Made by a program: the position numbers and the translations under genes. The notes below the pieces were generated by a model. The model saw only the letters and a list, made by a program, of their open reading frames with translations, was not told the origin of the DNA and searched no databases. Of a stretch of DNA of 30,017 nt, positions 16,024 through 24,372 are shown one piece after another (position 1 is the first letter of the stretch; every line of letters begins with the position of its first letter). Origin of the DNA: Lachnospiraceae bacterium (GTDB taxonomy: Bacteria > Bacillota > Clostridia > Lachnospirales > Lachnospiraceae); contig JAAVAA010000011.1 of NCBI GenBank assembly GCA_014804285.1, positions 40,557 through 70,573 of the forward strand, read 5' to 3'.

Positions 16024-16974
16024 CTACAGATATTTAATTAATTCCTCCCGCACACCGTCCATACGGCTGTCAGACAGGCCAAAATCCATCTCCTTATAAC
16101 TCCATGCCGCTCTTGAAATCTGATACTTTTCAAATACGCTGTTAATGACCTTAAACCACTTTAAGGCATCTTCGGGGTCAGCCCTGTCAATCACACCATA
16201 CTCTCCGCAATAAAGGGTTGTCCCGTTTTCTTTCGCTTTTTCCATTGCCTCTGCAAACAATGTTTCAAAATATTCCGGTGTGATTTCCATATCTTCAAAA
16301 TGGAATCTCGCATCCTGATCAATGCAATCCACCCACGGTGCACCTTGGTGTGTATATTCTAAAGGTGAATAGCAGTGGAAGTTGTAGATAACTTTGTCAT
16401 CATAGGGCTTCTCCAAATCTTTCACCGCCTCAGCACTGTTGTTCCAATAGCTGCCGAGCAGAATCAACGTATCAGGTGCAAAGACACGAATCCGCCTGAT
16501 ACACTCACGGGAAATCTGATTCCAAGCATCAATAAAATGCTGCTCCGTAACTTCATTCAAAAGCTCAAACGCCACATTGTTTGAATATTTCCCGAAATGC
16601 TTTGCCAGCTCTTCCCACAGTTTATAGAAGCGCTCCTGATACTTTTCGTCCTCAAAAAATCCTGTTTCTCTTTCGTTTGCGTCAAAAGAAAATCCCGCCG
16701 CCTTGTGCAGATCAACAACCGCATTCAGCCCGTATTTCCTGGCAAATCCGATGGCGTTCTCAATACGTGTAAAACCGCTCTCATTGTATGTACCATCTTC
16801 ATTTTCAAGAACATTGTAATCAACCGGAATCCTCACATGATCCATTCCCCAGGAAGCAATTTTTTGAAAATCCGGCTCGGTAATAAAATGATTCAGTCTG
16901 TCCTCACTGTAATCGCACTGTGATAACCATCCGCCCAAATTAACACCTCTGTAAAAACCTCTCTCTCTCAACAT
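16024..16974 (-). CDS. Glycoside hydrolase family 5 (cellulase-like), cytosolic
   Basis: A 316-residue (beta/alpha)8 glycosidase. Family landmarks: RGVNLGGWL (9-17), HVRIPVDY (46-53), VVDLHKAAG (86-94), the acid/base Glu141 in FELLNEV, HCY at 200-202, and the nucleophile Glu258 in CGEYG. All catalytic residues are present, so it should be active with retention of configuration. There is no signal peptide, so it acts inside the cell, probably on imported oligosaccharides or glycosides such as beta-glucosides; the substrate cannot be read from sequence. It is last in a unit behind a sugar isomerase-like gene (36-base gap) and ends at a clear terminator. Confidence 0.93.
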   Translation of the reverse strand: MLRERGFYRGVNLGGWLSQCDYSEDRLNHFITEPDFQKIASWGMDHVRIPVDYNVLENEDGTYNESGFTRIENAIGFARKYGLNAVVDLHKAAGFSFDANERETGFFEDEKYQERFYKLWEELAKHFGKYSNNVAFELLNEVTEQHFIDAWNQISRECIRRIRVFAPDTLILLGSYWNNSAEAVKDLEKPYDDKVIYNFHCYSPLEYTHQGAPWVDCIDQDARFHFEDMEITPEYFETLFAEAMEKAKENGTTLYCGEYGVIDRADPEDALKWFKVINSVFEKYQISRAAWSYKEMDFGLSDSRMDGVREELIKYL

Positions 16975-17010
16975 AACAAACCCGCCTTTCTTTTTATTTG
17001 ATAAACTTAT

Positions 17011-17832
17011 TCACACTAAGCTCAACCGCTCTTTCACATACCGCACGCTGTCAATATATTCCCGATCCTCCTGCAAATGTTCAATAATTACAGGCATTTC
17101 CGGGTCTATTTCGTTAATGCGGCGGATATAATGTTCTAAATTAATTTCTCCTTCTCCACATGCACACTCTTTTAGCTGAAAAGTAAACTCCGGTAACAGC
17201 TTCACATCCTTTAAATGACAGCTTTTGATATAACTGCCTAATTTCTGAAAGCATTCATCCATAAATTGTTCGTGGAAAAGATATCTCTGCGGACAATTAA
17301 TCATATTAAAGAAATCCATATGCACTGCAAAACATTCTCTATTTACCTCTTTTATCAACTGCAAATATTCATCTGGACCCGTTGGAATCATCCATGGCAT
17401 AGGCTCGATCGTGAAAGCTGTGTTTTTCGGATCAGCCCTGTCAATCACTTCCTGTATCATACGCACAGACTGTTTCCACAGATCTTCACTAAAATTCTGC
17501 GGATAAGCGCCATCCCATCTTGATCCTGTGGTTCCTGTAATATTCACGCAGCATCTCGCTTTCAGATAATCCGCTAATTTAAGCTGCGCTACGCTATATT
17601 CCATCGCCTCTTTTTTCTCACTTGCCTCTGAAGAAAGCGGGTTTTTCCATATTCCGACTTCCGCAATCATAAGATCGCATGCATGGGCAGCATCTGCATA
17701 GGCGTCAATTTCCGAAGTGTCCGCCTTACTATCAATCGGAAAAACAACTGCCTTACATCCTAATGCTTTTTGTTTTTCAGCCCACTCTTTTGCCGAACCA
17801 TGTTCCAGTGCTGATGAAATTCCAAGTCTCAT
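17011..17832 (-). CDS. Sugar phosphate isomerase/epimerase-like TIM-barrel protein
   Basis: A 273-residue protein of the xylose-isomerase-like / AP-endonuclease-2 superfamily. The likely metal-site residues are all visible: Glu143 (TIEPMP), His171 and Asp173 (VHMDFFN), His206 (CHLKDV) and Glu251 (IIEHL). Proteins of this group isomerise or epimerise sugars, sugar acids or polyols; some act as endonucleases, which is unlikely here given the neighbour. It starts 23 bases after the GGDEF gene and precedes the GH5 glycosidase, so the two probably act on the same carbohydrate. The specific substrate is not deducible. Confidence 0.9.
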   Translation of the reverse strand: MRLGISSALEHGSAKEWAEKQKALGCKAVVFPIDSKADTSEIDAYADAAHACDLMIAEVGIWKNPLSSEASEKKEAMEYSVAQLKLADYLKARCCVNITGTTGSRWDGAYPQNFSEDLWKQSVRMIQEVIDRADPKNTAFTIEPMPWMIPTGPDEYLQLIKEVNRECFAVHMDFFNMINCPQRYLFHEQFMDECFQKLGSYIKSCHLKDVKLLPEFTFQLKECACGEGEINLEHYIRRINEIDPEMPVIIEHLQEDREYIDSVRYVKERLSLV

Positions 17833-17855
17833 AATAACCCTCCGCTTTTTATTCT

Positions 17856-19598
17856 TTAAGAATAGCTGCCTTTCTTTGCCTTGATTATTTTCTTATTTTC
17901 ATACATACGAACATCCGCCTGCTGATATACATCCATCAACACTTCATTCTCCTGAAGCTTGTCATAAACCGCATAGCCGCTGGCAATGCTGATGTGGAAA
18001 GGCTGTCCCTTCACAGCATTGTAGTCTGCCATAGCCTTAGTAAAACAAGTAACCACCTTTTCACAGCGTCCGGCCACATCCTCGCCGCACAGGATACCTA
18101 CGAACTCATCTCCGCCAATCCTGTAGCAGGTTCCCTCCATAGATTCCACTGCCGTCTTGATAATTTCTGCACTGCATACCAGAAGCTCATCCCCCTTCTG
18201 ATGCCCCAGATTATCGTTTACAAGTTTCAAGTCATTTACATCGAACATCATAATGGCAATTCCGGGAAGCTGTTGCTTTTCTTTTTCGAGCTCCATCAGC
18301 CGCTCCTGAAAAGCCGTCCGGTTACCGATGCCCGTCAGGCCGTCCCGGTAGGCAAGCTGACTGACAAACTCTGACTGTACCCCAAGCTTTACCGCATTAA
18401 TCACTCTCTCCAGGCTGGAGCTGCCATAACACAATATAAAAATCAGCAGACCGATTCGCACGAACATAGCGTTGTCGTTGGTACTGCCTCGATAATATCT
18501 TATAATATCTATCAATGCAGCAAAACTAAGCCCCACAAATCCGATGATACGCAATACTTTATAAACATTCCTCATTCTGCCTATTCCCTCCCGAAACACT
18601 TTATTCAGGATAGAATACAGCAGTAAAAATACCGAGATTGCCAGCATAATGTGAGAAAGAATCAGTGTCTCGTGGTAATCCATCACCCCTGTGAAATGCA
18701 GGACAGTACAAACGACAAACTCCGCAGCAGACAGCCCGCAAACAATCGGGACTACCGTCCTTCCCTTAAAGCCGAAAGCCGCATCCAAGTAAAGTACCAG
18801 TGGAATAGGGATCATACTCAAAGCGCAACAGGACATAAGCTGAATAAGCCTGCTATCATCCGTGAAAAACTGCAGCAGACTTGTCTCCGCCAGACACCAG
18901 ACCACAATGCTTATGGCAAAAAGACCGAGATAAAGCAGCTCATGATTTTTATGCATCTGCATATTGGCTGGGATGTCTGCCACGATCAGCAGCAGCCCGA
19001 CAAATAATATGAGCAGACACGTAGAAAAAGCCACCGCCTTACTGGAAAATGTGCCGACTATCTCCCCGGCTGCGGATCCCAGATAGAGATGGTCTACGCA
19101 TGCCCGGCCGCCCTCATACACCGTATGAAAACGCACTTCCAAAACTTTTCCGGCATCGCTGCGGTAAAGCGGAACGTAATTCCACCTATTTCCATAGGAT
19201 TTATTATAGACTCTGCTCTCCCGGCGCACTGGCTCATAACGCAGCTCTCCGTCCACATATACCTGATAATCAATGTTTTTGGAGCGGAAACACAGGGAAA
19301 TTCCCTCTTCCAAATCATCCGGCAACCTGTGATAAACGCTCTGTTCCTGATAGGGTACCACGGAGGGAATCTTGCTTAAATGACCAACATCGGCCGCACT
19401 GCCATCCTCCAGATACCACCCCTCGTCAAAGGCGATATTTCCCTCGGAAAGCAATGCTGCCGGCGATTGCCCTCGGTTACCCACTGCTGCCCATATCAAC
19501 ATGAGAATAAAAAAGACGACCATAATTGCGTAAATAATGTTGTAAATTCGGTTTTTCTTTGTGCTTGCGGCTTCTGTCTCCGTAATGTTCATCTTCAT
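17856..19598 (-). CDS. Membrane diguanylate cyclase (extracellular sensor, seven-helix region, GGDEF)
   Basis: A 580-residue sensor enzyme that should make cyclic di-GMP. One membrane helix at 20-40 leads to an external beta-rich domain (about 50-185, with YQVYVDGELRYE) like the jelly-roll sensors of 7TMR-DISM proteins. About seven helices follow between 187 and 395, then the GGDEF domain (415-578): RDGLTGIGNRTAF, DVNDLKLVNDNLGHQKGD, and the active-site GGDEF at 495-499. The RxxD inhibitory site normally just before GGDEF is absent (SMEG there), so product inhibition at that site is not expected. The first ATG is 3 bases from GGAG; the second, at 19592, is better spaced and may be the true start. 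It lies 45 bases after the HD-GYP gene. Confidence 0.93.
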   Translation of the reverse strand: MKMNITETEAASTKKNRIYNIIYAIMVVFFILMLIWAAVGNRGQSPAALLSEGNIAFDEGWYLEDGSAADVGHLSKIPSVVPYQEQSVYHRLPDDLEEGISLCFRSKNIDYQVYVDGELRYEPVRRESRVYNKSYGNRWNYVPLYRSDAGKVLEVRFHTVYEGGRACVDHLYLGSAAGEIVGTFSSKAVAFSTCLLILFVGLLLIVADIPANMQMHKNHELLYLGLFAISIVVWCLAETSLLQFFTDDSRLIQLMSCCALSMIPIPLVLYLDAAFGFKGRTVVPIVCGLSAAEFVVCTVLHFTGVMDYHETLILSHIMLAISVFLLLYSILNKVFREGIGRMRNVYKVLRIIGFVGLSFAALIDIIRYYRGSTNDNAMFVRIGLLIFILCYGSSSLERVINAVKLGVQSEFVSQLAYRDGLTGIGNRTAFQERLMELEKEKQQLPGIAIMMFDVNDLKLVNDNLGHQKGDELLVCSAEIIKTAVESMEGTCYRIGGDEFVGILCGEDVAGRCEKVVTCFTKAMADYNAVKGQPFHISIASGYAVYDKLQENEVLMDVYQQADVRMYENKKIIKAKKGSYS

Positions 19599-19643
19599 TT
19601 CTCCGTTTAATCATGCCGACTATTCGTTTTTTAGTTTAGGCAT

Positions 19644-21476
19644 TTATTCTAACATATAAACTTCCAAGTACACACGTCGGCGGTTTTCATCAATGAACCG
19701 TTCAGTTTCTTCATAAAAAATAGGATCATCCAACAATTTCACGATTTCAGGCGCATATCTTGTGCCGCTTCCTGCCCGCAATTCTCCAACAAGTCGTTCA
19801 TAATTTTTGGCGGCAGCATAGCAGCGTCCCACATTATCCGTTCCGGCATCCAGCGCGTCAACTACAGTAACAATATCCGCAATCCAGCGGACTCGAACCG
19901 AACACTCCTCATTTACACTCGGATATCCTCCTCTTCCGTCAAACGATCGGTGGTGGCGATATGCGACCAGCGCCATATCTTCCATCTGAAGTGCTTCCAA
20001 CAACTTACAGCCAAAAGAGGGATGCATTTTGATGCAGGTGAACTCCTCGTCCAACAGATTTCGACTATAACATCCTATATAATTGAGCAGCATACATTTG
20101 CCCAGATCATGATACAATCCACTCTCATAAGCAAACTCCAGCAGTTCTTCCAGATCGTAGGAATCCCCGCCAACTTCTCCAATACCAAACGTACCTGCCA
20201 ACAGCTCCTGATTCACCTTCGCCAGCCGGGCACAGAACCGTCTCGTCAGCAGCGCGATCATCTTAGAATGGACAAATGTGGGTGGATGACATGCCAAAAT
20301 ATAATCCAACAGCCAATGGGAAAACATCACATCTTTCTTGGACAAAAACGTCGCAATATTTTGAACCGATCGTGAAACCTGCATACCATATTCATTCTGC
20401 GGAAGCAGAAACAAGTATTCCCTCTGCTTGCCCATCTCTTGGTCCAGCCGAGGCTGCAGTGCCTGATGCTCCTCCTCAGAAAGATTCTCTGCATAATGCA
20501 GCAGATATTCGGGCGTGAACAGGAGCGTCCAGATATTATCACTGGCAAAATCATGGATGTCTGCGTCGTCACAGAGTTTAAACAGGACATCCAATAATTC
20601 CTGCAGCGTAGCCAAACCCGCATGATATCTGGCGGCCGTATATACATAGATGGTGCGGGCGCCAATGCCTCTATCGTTGGCTATTGCAATGTGCTCCTGA
20701 TAATGATAAACATATTCCGCTGACTCCAAGACCCCCTGTACCATATCGGAATCCGCCTTCGTGCGCAGAGATGCAAGATATTTTGTCCTGTCATAATGCA
20801 TCGTATAGACGTATGTATCCCATGGAATCTCGGGATTCATCTTTCTATAATGTTCCGACTCAAAGACTTCCATGGCATGATCAAAGCACTCCTGATATTG
20901 CTTCCAATCTGCTCTCCCTTCGTCCTGTAAAACGTGCAGACCATATTTCACATTACCCAGACAGCGTAGAATATAATTTCGGGTTTGCTGATCTTCCAGT
21001 TCTTCATAGCGGTCTAAATAAGAAGCTCCCTTCCTAAAATATTCCCCCAGTTGATCTTGGAAAATTCCCACAATCTGCCCTTCATCCCGAACATTCAGAT
21101 ATAATAGCGTAATACCTTGATAATACAACTCCTTTATCATCATGTTGATATCTTCATGATACTGTGCGTAGGCGTATAATAACTGATGAATCTTATATGC
21201 AATTCCGGTATCCAGACTGCGGTTAAAATGAAACAGCTCCGAGGCGAGCTCACCCAGCTGCTTCGCCTCGTTCTCCGTCAGCGTATCCGCGCTCTTGGCA
21301 AACAGGATTTCCTTTAAAATCTGGTTATTATCCTGATGGATTCCATACAGATGTGCCGCATTATCACGAATTGCCTGCAAAACCTGTTCTTCGGTCATAT
21401 CCGGTTCAATCTGCGGCTTAAGCAGACCATTCGCTGCAATCACATTATCTACATATTTCTGATATAAAACATCCAC
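19644..21476 (-). CDS. HD-GYP-type cyclic di-GMP phosphodiesterase with a large helical N-terminal region
   Basis: A 610-residue cytosolic protein. Residues 1-430 are mostly helical with no recognised family, possibly a TPR-like or sensory region. The C-terminal HD domain carries HDLGK (456-460), KMHP (His485), HH at 508-509 and FDGRGGYP (512-519), the HD and GYP signatures of phosphodiesterases acting on cyclic di-GMP or related dinucleotides. Metal ligands look complete. The start is GTG with AGGAGG 9 bases upstream; the promoter is at 21508-21536. It is first in a unit with the GGDEF cyclase, so synthesis and breakdown of the messenger are encoded together. Confidence 0.9.
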   Translation of the reverse strand: MDVLYQKYVDNVIAANGLLKPQIEPDMTEEQVLQAIRDNAAHLYGIHQDNNQILKEILFAKSADTLTENEAKQLGELASELFHFNRSLDTGIAYKIHQLLYAYAQYHEDINMMIKELYYQGITLLYLNVRDEGQIVGIFQDQLGEYFRKGASYLDRYEELEDQQTRNYILRCLGNVKYGLHVLQDEGRADWKQYQECFDHAMEVFESEHYRKMNPEIPWDTYVYTMHYDRTKYLASLRTKADSDMVQGVLESAEYVYHYQEHIAIANDRGIGARTIYVYTAARYHAGLATLQELLDVLFKLCDDADIHDFASDNIWTLLFTPEYLLHYAENLSEEEHQALQPRLDQEMGKQREYLFLLPQNEYGMQVSRSVQNIATFLSKKDVMFSHWLLDYILACHPPTFVHSKMIALLTRRFCARLAKVNQELLAGTFGIGEVGGDSYDLEELLEFAYESGLYHDLGKCMLLNYIGCYSRNLLDEEFTCIKMHPSFGCKLLEALQMEDMALVAYRHHRSFDGRGGYPSVNEECSVRVRWIADIVTVVDALDAGTDNVGRCYAAAKNYERLVGELRAGSGTRYAPEIVKLLDDPIFYEETERFIDENRRRVYLEVYMLE

Positions 21477-21507
21477 CCGCTCTGCCTCCTGTCACATATT
21501 TTGGATT

Positions 21508-21536
21508 ATTATACACCTGAATGAATAAATAGTAAA
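21508..21536 (-). promoter_or_regulatory. Promoter of the HD-GYP/GGDEF/isomerase/GH5 unit
   Basis: On the minus strand TTTACT (21531-21536), a 17-base spacer and TATAAT (21508-21513) lie about 32 bases before the GTG start. The -10 is perfect and the -35 moderate. Confidence 0.7.
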
Positions 21537-21844
21537 CTCACTCCAGCCTTAGACATAACCACAAGAATGCTTTTATAAGCACTTTATTCGATACTATATA
21601 TGATAAAACAAAGCGTCCAATACCCTGCTTTATCGTCTGGCTGCTCTCTTTCCCCCGTATTGCCTGCGCACCGTTGCGTAAATAAGCCTTTATTTTCTGC
21701 CCGAAAAGAAATCATTTCTTCAAAAGACCCTCCTGTTTGAAATAGTACGTGTTATGTAATTGTCATGTTCCAATCCATTTAATATTACACTATTTCACAT
21801 AATTCGTCAGGAAACCCTTATGAAAAATTCCATATTCGACTACC
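21537..21844. other. Gap with no recognisable gene
   Basis: I find no convincing coding frame, RNA gene or repeat here, only AT-rich sequence between the HD-GYP promoter and the terminator of the PIN remnant. Confidence 0.6.
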
Positions 21845-21876
21845 AAAAAAGCCTATTAGATATTCTTTAATAGGCT
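21845..21876 (-). terminator. Terminator after the PIN-domain remnant
   Basis: AGCCTATTA pairs perfectly with TAATAGGCT around a 9-base loop, followed on the minus strand by TTTTT. Confidence 0.88.
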
Positions 21877-21903
21877 CTCTGTTATATTTATTGAAGACAT
21901 TTA

Positions 21904-22329
21904 CTAATTCCTCTGCGTATGGTCAATCATCTCAATCCACGCCGCTGGCGTGATAACCGGCAACAGGTCATCTTCATAATCTTTATGGTTCACTGTAATA
22001 ATATAATCTATCCTGTTATTTTTCCCAGTCGTATATTGCACACAATCCTCAAAGTCTTTCCACTTCTTTCCAAACGCCTCTTTGATATCCTGCTCCGTTA
22101 CGGAAAGAACAGACACTACCCGAAAAATATTATCCATGACAACATAGAGCCGCCTTGTATCATGCGTTTCTTTACGAATAATAAAAAAAATATCTGTCAC
22201 AGAAGCAGCTGTTATATATGCGCCAGCTCTAATCTCTTTCACCTTTCTGAACAGCTCCATGGAAATATTACATCCACTGCGATTAAGAACCATATCCAGA
22301 ATCACGTTGGTATCAATTAGCAGCTACAT
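21904..22329 (-). pseudogene. PIN-domain (VapC-like) ribonuclease gene with a stop at codon 2
   Basis: Read from the ATG at 22329 the product is M, stop (TAG, 22326-22324), then LLIDTNVILDMVLNRSG and the rest of a complete PIN domain to 21904. PIN proteins normally open as M-K-(L/I)-L-I-D-T-N, so an AAG-to-TAG change fits exactly. The catalytic Asp in LLIDTN lies after the stop but upstream of the first alternative start, a GTG at 22305, so a product from that GTG would lack it. Other PIN acidic sites are intact (WKDFEDCVQY, IDYIITVN), as is the terminator, suggesting a recent lesion. Start at the CTG (22323) is possible but no strong ribosome site supports it. No antitoxin frame precedes it. 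PIN enzymes cut RNA, usually tRNA or rRNA. Confidence 0.8.
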
Positions 22330-22432
22330 ATGTTCTTACTTTTTATATATTGTACCATTCCCTATGTGAATTAACCATCATTATTTTTCAATACTCTTCA
22401 AATAAGGAACATCTAATCAAAACCTTCTCTAT

Positions 22433-22614
22433 TCTACCCCGGCAGACTATTCGCCAGACACAGCCCTCCATACCCCGATTGTGTCAAGTTAATGTCACGA
22501 ACTTTTTTCACTTTTCCCCGCGCAAAATCCCCGGAAGCCGCATAACTCCGCCCCGCTTGTGATAAATTAATGTCAAGTTCGTGAAAAAATCGTGGTAAAT
22601 TAGTGCTAAGTTAT
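22433..22614. repeat. 182-bp intergenic repeat, copy A
   Basis: It matches the element at 23841-24022 over the same length in the same orientation (shared blocks include GTCAAGTTAATGTCACGAAC and AAGTTCGTGAAAAAATCGTG). It contains inverted segments (CACGAACTTTTTTCAC versus GTTCGTGAAAAAA) and a recurring CAAGTT/CTAAGTT motif, and codes for nothing. It could be a non-autonomous mobile element or an insertion-sequence end. Together with the terminator at 22626 it fills the gap between the two PIN genes. Confidence 0.8.
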
Positions 22615-22625
22615 TTCTACCGCAT

Positions 22626-22680
22626 TAAAATAAATAGTAAAATCAGGAAAACGGCACAATAACAAACCATTTCCCTGATT
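22626..22680 (-). terminator. Terminator of the intact PIN module
   Basis: On the minus strand AATCAGGGAAATGG pairs with CCGTTTTCCTGATT (14 bp, two G-T pairs), then TTACTATTTATTTT. It lies 60 bases after the 74-residue partner gene. Confidence 0.82.
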
Positions 22681-22740
22681 CATAGACTATATCATAATAT
22701 CTACAGTTCCTTTCTACACTCGCCAGATTATTTCTAGATA

Positions 22741-22965
22741 CTATAAGATCTGAGCTTTTCCTGTATATGGATGGCTGTCGGCATAGGCGGATGCCTTTGC
22801 TGCAAACTCTCCGGATTTCAATTTATCAAAATATTCCCGTTGCCACACTGTATAATCAAAATCATCCCTTTTAATAAGGGAAATGAAATACTCTGCATCA
22901 ATAACTCCCATATTGTCTACAAGGCACGCAAAACCCTGATCTAATATTTCTATCGCATTTCCCAT
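22741..22965 (-). CDS. Small helical partner of the PIN protein (candidate antitoxin)
   Basis: A 74-residue acidic protein starting inside the stop codon of the PIN gene (TAATG overlap), so the two are translationally coupled. It has no DNA-binding motif, signal or membrane segment. The visible pattern is an N-terminal helix (MGNAIEILDQGFACLVDN), then DAEYFISLIKRDDFDYTVWQ and a short Ala/Tyr-rich tail. I believe similar small proteins sit beside PIN genes elsewhere, but cannot name a family. Being downstream of the toxin-like gene would be the reverse of the usual antitoxin-first order. An antitoxin or accessory role is inferred from coupling only. Confidence 0.7.
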   Translation of the reverse strand: MGNAIEILDQGFACLVDNMGVIDAEYFISLIKRDDFDYTVWQREYFDKLKSGEFAAKASAYADSHPYTGKAQIL

Positions 22966-23408
22966 TATCTATTTGCCTCCATTCTTCTGATAAATTCTCC
23001 CGGCGTTACCAGTTCAATCTTTTCAGACTGATATTTTAGTAATCTGTCATCTGTAGTCACAAAATAATCACATTCAGCTATAACAGCACAAGCCACGTGA
23101 TATGCATCTTTCTCCTTTACACCGGTTTCCATGATGACATCAGATATTTTCTCAATATCTTTCTCATTTTTATTACTGACATACAATGTGGCGTACTCTT
23201 TCATAAACTTTTCAATAGCCATCTTCTTTTGTATTGACCTGTTATTACTATTTTCAAAATCAAGAACATATGATGTTACAAGTTCAATCTTTTTTTGCCT
23301 TATCATATCCTGAATATGAAGCTTGGCCTGCGTTTCCAAATGGATGCGTATCTGAGACTGATCATCATAAGGGCGGTTATAACTGCAATTATCCAAATAT
23401 ACTCTCAT
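22965..23408 (-). CDS. PIN-domain protein (probable toxin ribonuclease)
   Basis: A 147-residue PIN-fold protein. The acidic metal site is complete: Asp6 (VYLDNCSYNRPYDD), Glu52 in LDFENS, Asp101 in KEKDAYHVACA, and Asp114 plus the TTDDRLLK segment (118-125). PIN proteins of this size are usually VapC-like site-specific RNases. The opening YLDNCSYNRP differs from the classical IDTN and marks a separate subgroup. The gene sits between a 60-residue upstream gene and a 74-residue downstream gene on the same strand, within two direct repeats. The start ATG has GAGGGC upstream. Toxin activity is inferred from fold and context. Confidence 0.85.
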   Translation of the reverse strand: MRVYLDNCSYNRPYDDQSQIRIHLETQAKLHIQDMIRQKKIELVTSYVLDFENSNNRSIQKKMAIEKFMKEYATLYVSNKNEKDIEKISDVIMETGVKEKDAYHVACAVIAECDYFVTTDDRLLKYQSEKIELVTPGEFIRRMEANR

Positions 23409-23470
23409 TTCTGTATTTTGCCCTCCTCATCTGCCAAATACCTTTATTGTCCTTATCTTAACATATTTAC

Positions 23471-23653
23471 TTAAAATAAACTATTGTCAAACGGTATCTT
23501 CCTGAATTGATTCCATTTTTCAATATTCGCAAATAAGTCATTTAAGGAACGTTTCGTCGTTTTTCCTTCACGCATGTTCTTTACTTCCTTACATGACTGC
23601 ATAATAGATTCTGAAATTGTACACGGTCTTTCCAAATTTGCTATTACGCTCAT
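23471..23653 (-). CDS. Small protein upstream of the PIN gene (candidate antitoxin)
   Basis: A 60-residue protein. The frame extends to 23704, but AAGGAGG lies 8 bases before the ATG at 23653, which fixes the start (MSVIANLERPCTISESIMQS). It is basic in the middle (EVKNMREGKTTKRSLNDLF) with a short aromatic tail. The short N-terminal segment followed by a 'REGK...R..LNDL' pattern resembles antitoxins that precede toxin genes, but no fold can be assigned from sequence alone. It is 62 bases upstream of the PIN gene on the same strand. It could also be an orphan left over from another toxin-antitoxin pair. Confidence 0.65.
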   Translation of the reverse strand: MSVIANLERPCTISESIMQSCKEVKNMREGKTTKRSLNDLFANIEKWNQFRKIPFDNSLF

Positions 23654-23840
23654 TGTCTGTTCCTCCTTCTCCACTAATTTGCTTTTTCCCATTTTCTTAT
23701 ACATATCATATCACCTTTTAATATTTCTGTATAGTTAGTATAATACTCTCCAAGCAAAAATATCTAATCAAAGCGCAATATATGTTTTGTTTAACGCTAA
23801 TATACTAAAAAGAACTCATTAACCCCAAATTCACCTTAAT

Positions 23841-24022
23841 CTAACCTCGGTAGACTATTTTCGACACAAAGCGCCCCATACCCCGATTGAGTCAAGTTAA
23901 TGTCACGAACTTTTTTCACTTTTTTTGAGGCAAAATCCCCGAAAGCCGCATAACTTCGTTGGGATTGTGGTGAATTAGTGTCAAGTTCGTGAAAAAATCG
24001 TGGTGAAATAGTGCTAAGTTAT
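23841..24022. repeat. 182-bp intergenic repeat, copy B
   Basis: Equal length and orientation to copy A at 22433-22614; the two differ by scattered substitutions and small offsetting indels. It borders the recombinase fragments on its right and the PIN module on its left, so A and B bracket the module. The rest of the 23654-24065 gap is AT-rich sequence without a gene. Confidence 0.8.
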
Positions 24023-24065
24023 CTCCCCTAAAAACCTATTCTGTTCTAGCCTTTCGGGACATCTC

Positions 24066-24302
24066 TCAACAATGATCTCCTGCAAATCTACGCTTCAAAA
24101 AGGGCATATCCGGCATACTCCTGTTATGATATGAATAGCCCACCGCCAAGACCTCTTCCATTGCTTTCTGTCCTGCAAGGGTGATGCCCTCCCGGATATT
24201 ATCATAACCAGAAGTGCGCTCCACCGCAATCCCAGCGTCAGCCGGATTTCCCACCCGACAGTAAATTGCCACTCTCGGCTTCTTTTCATTCATATATTCC
24301 AT
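24066..24302 (-). pseudogene. Recombinase N-terminus-like small protein, lacking the catalytic serine
   Basis: A 78-residue frame from the ATG at 24302 (MEYMNEKKPRVAIYCRVGNP), with AGAGGAG upstream. The opening RVAIYCRVGN copies the start of serine recombinases, where Ser follows CRV as the catalytic residue; here it is Gly. After about residue 22 the similarity stops and an unrelated short tail follows (AGQKAMEEVLAVGYSYHNRS). It most likely represents a decayed second recombinase of a tandem pair, since a recombinase C-terminus lies just upstream. It could instead be a small accessory protein reusing the motif, because the frame is intact and has a good ribosome site. Confidence 0.55.
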
Positions 24303-24372
24303 CACGCTCTTTCTCCTCTCTTTTAAACCCTGTACAGTCTTACAGTACATAAGTGGAAATATGAATGCCACG

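Noticed and set aside
22330..22432. An antitoxin gene upstream of the interrupted PIN gene
   Set aside because: No frame longer than a few codons with a start is present on the minus strand before the repeat.
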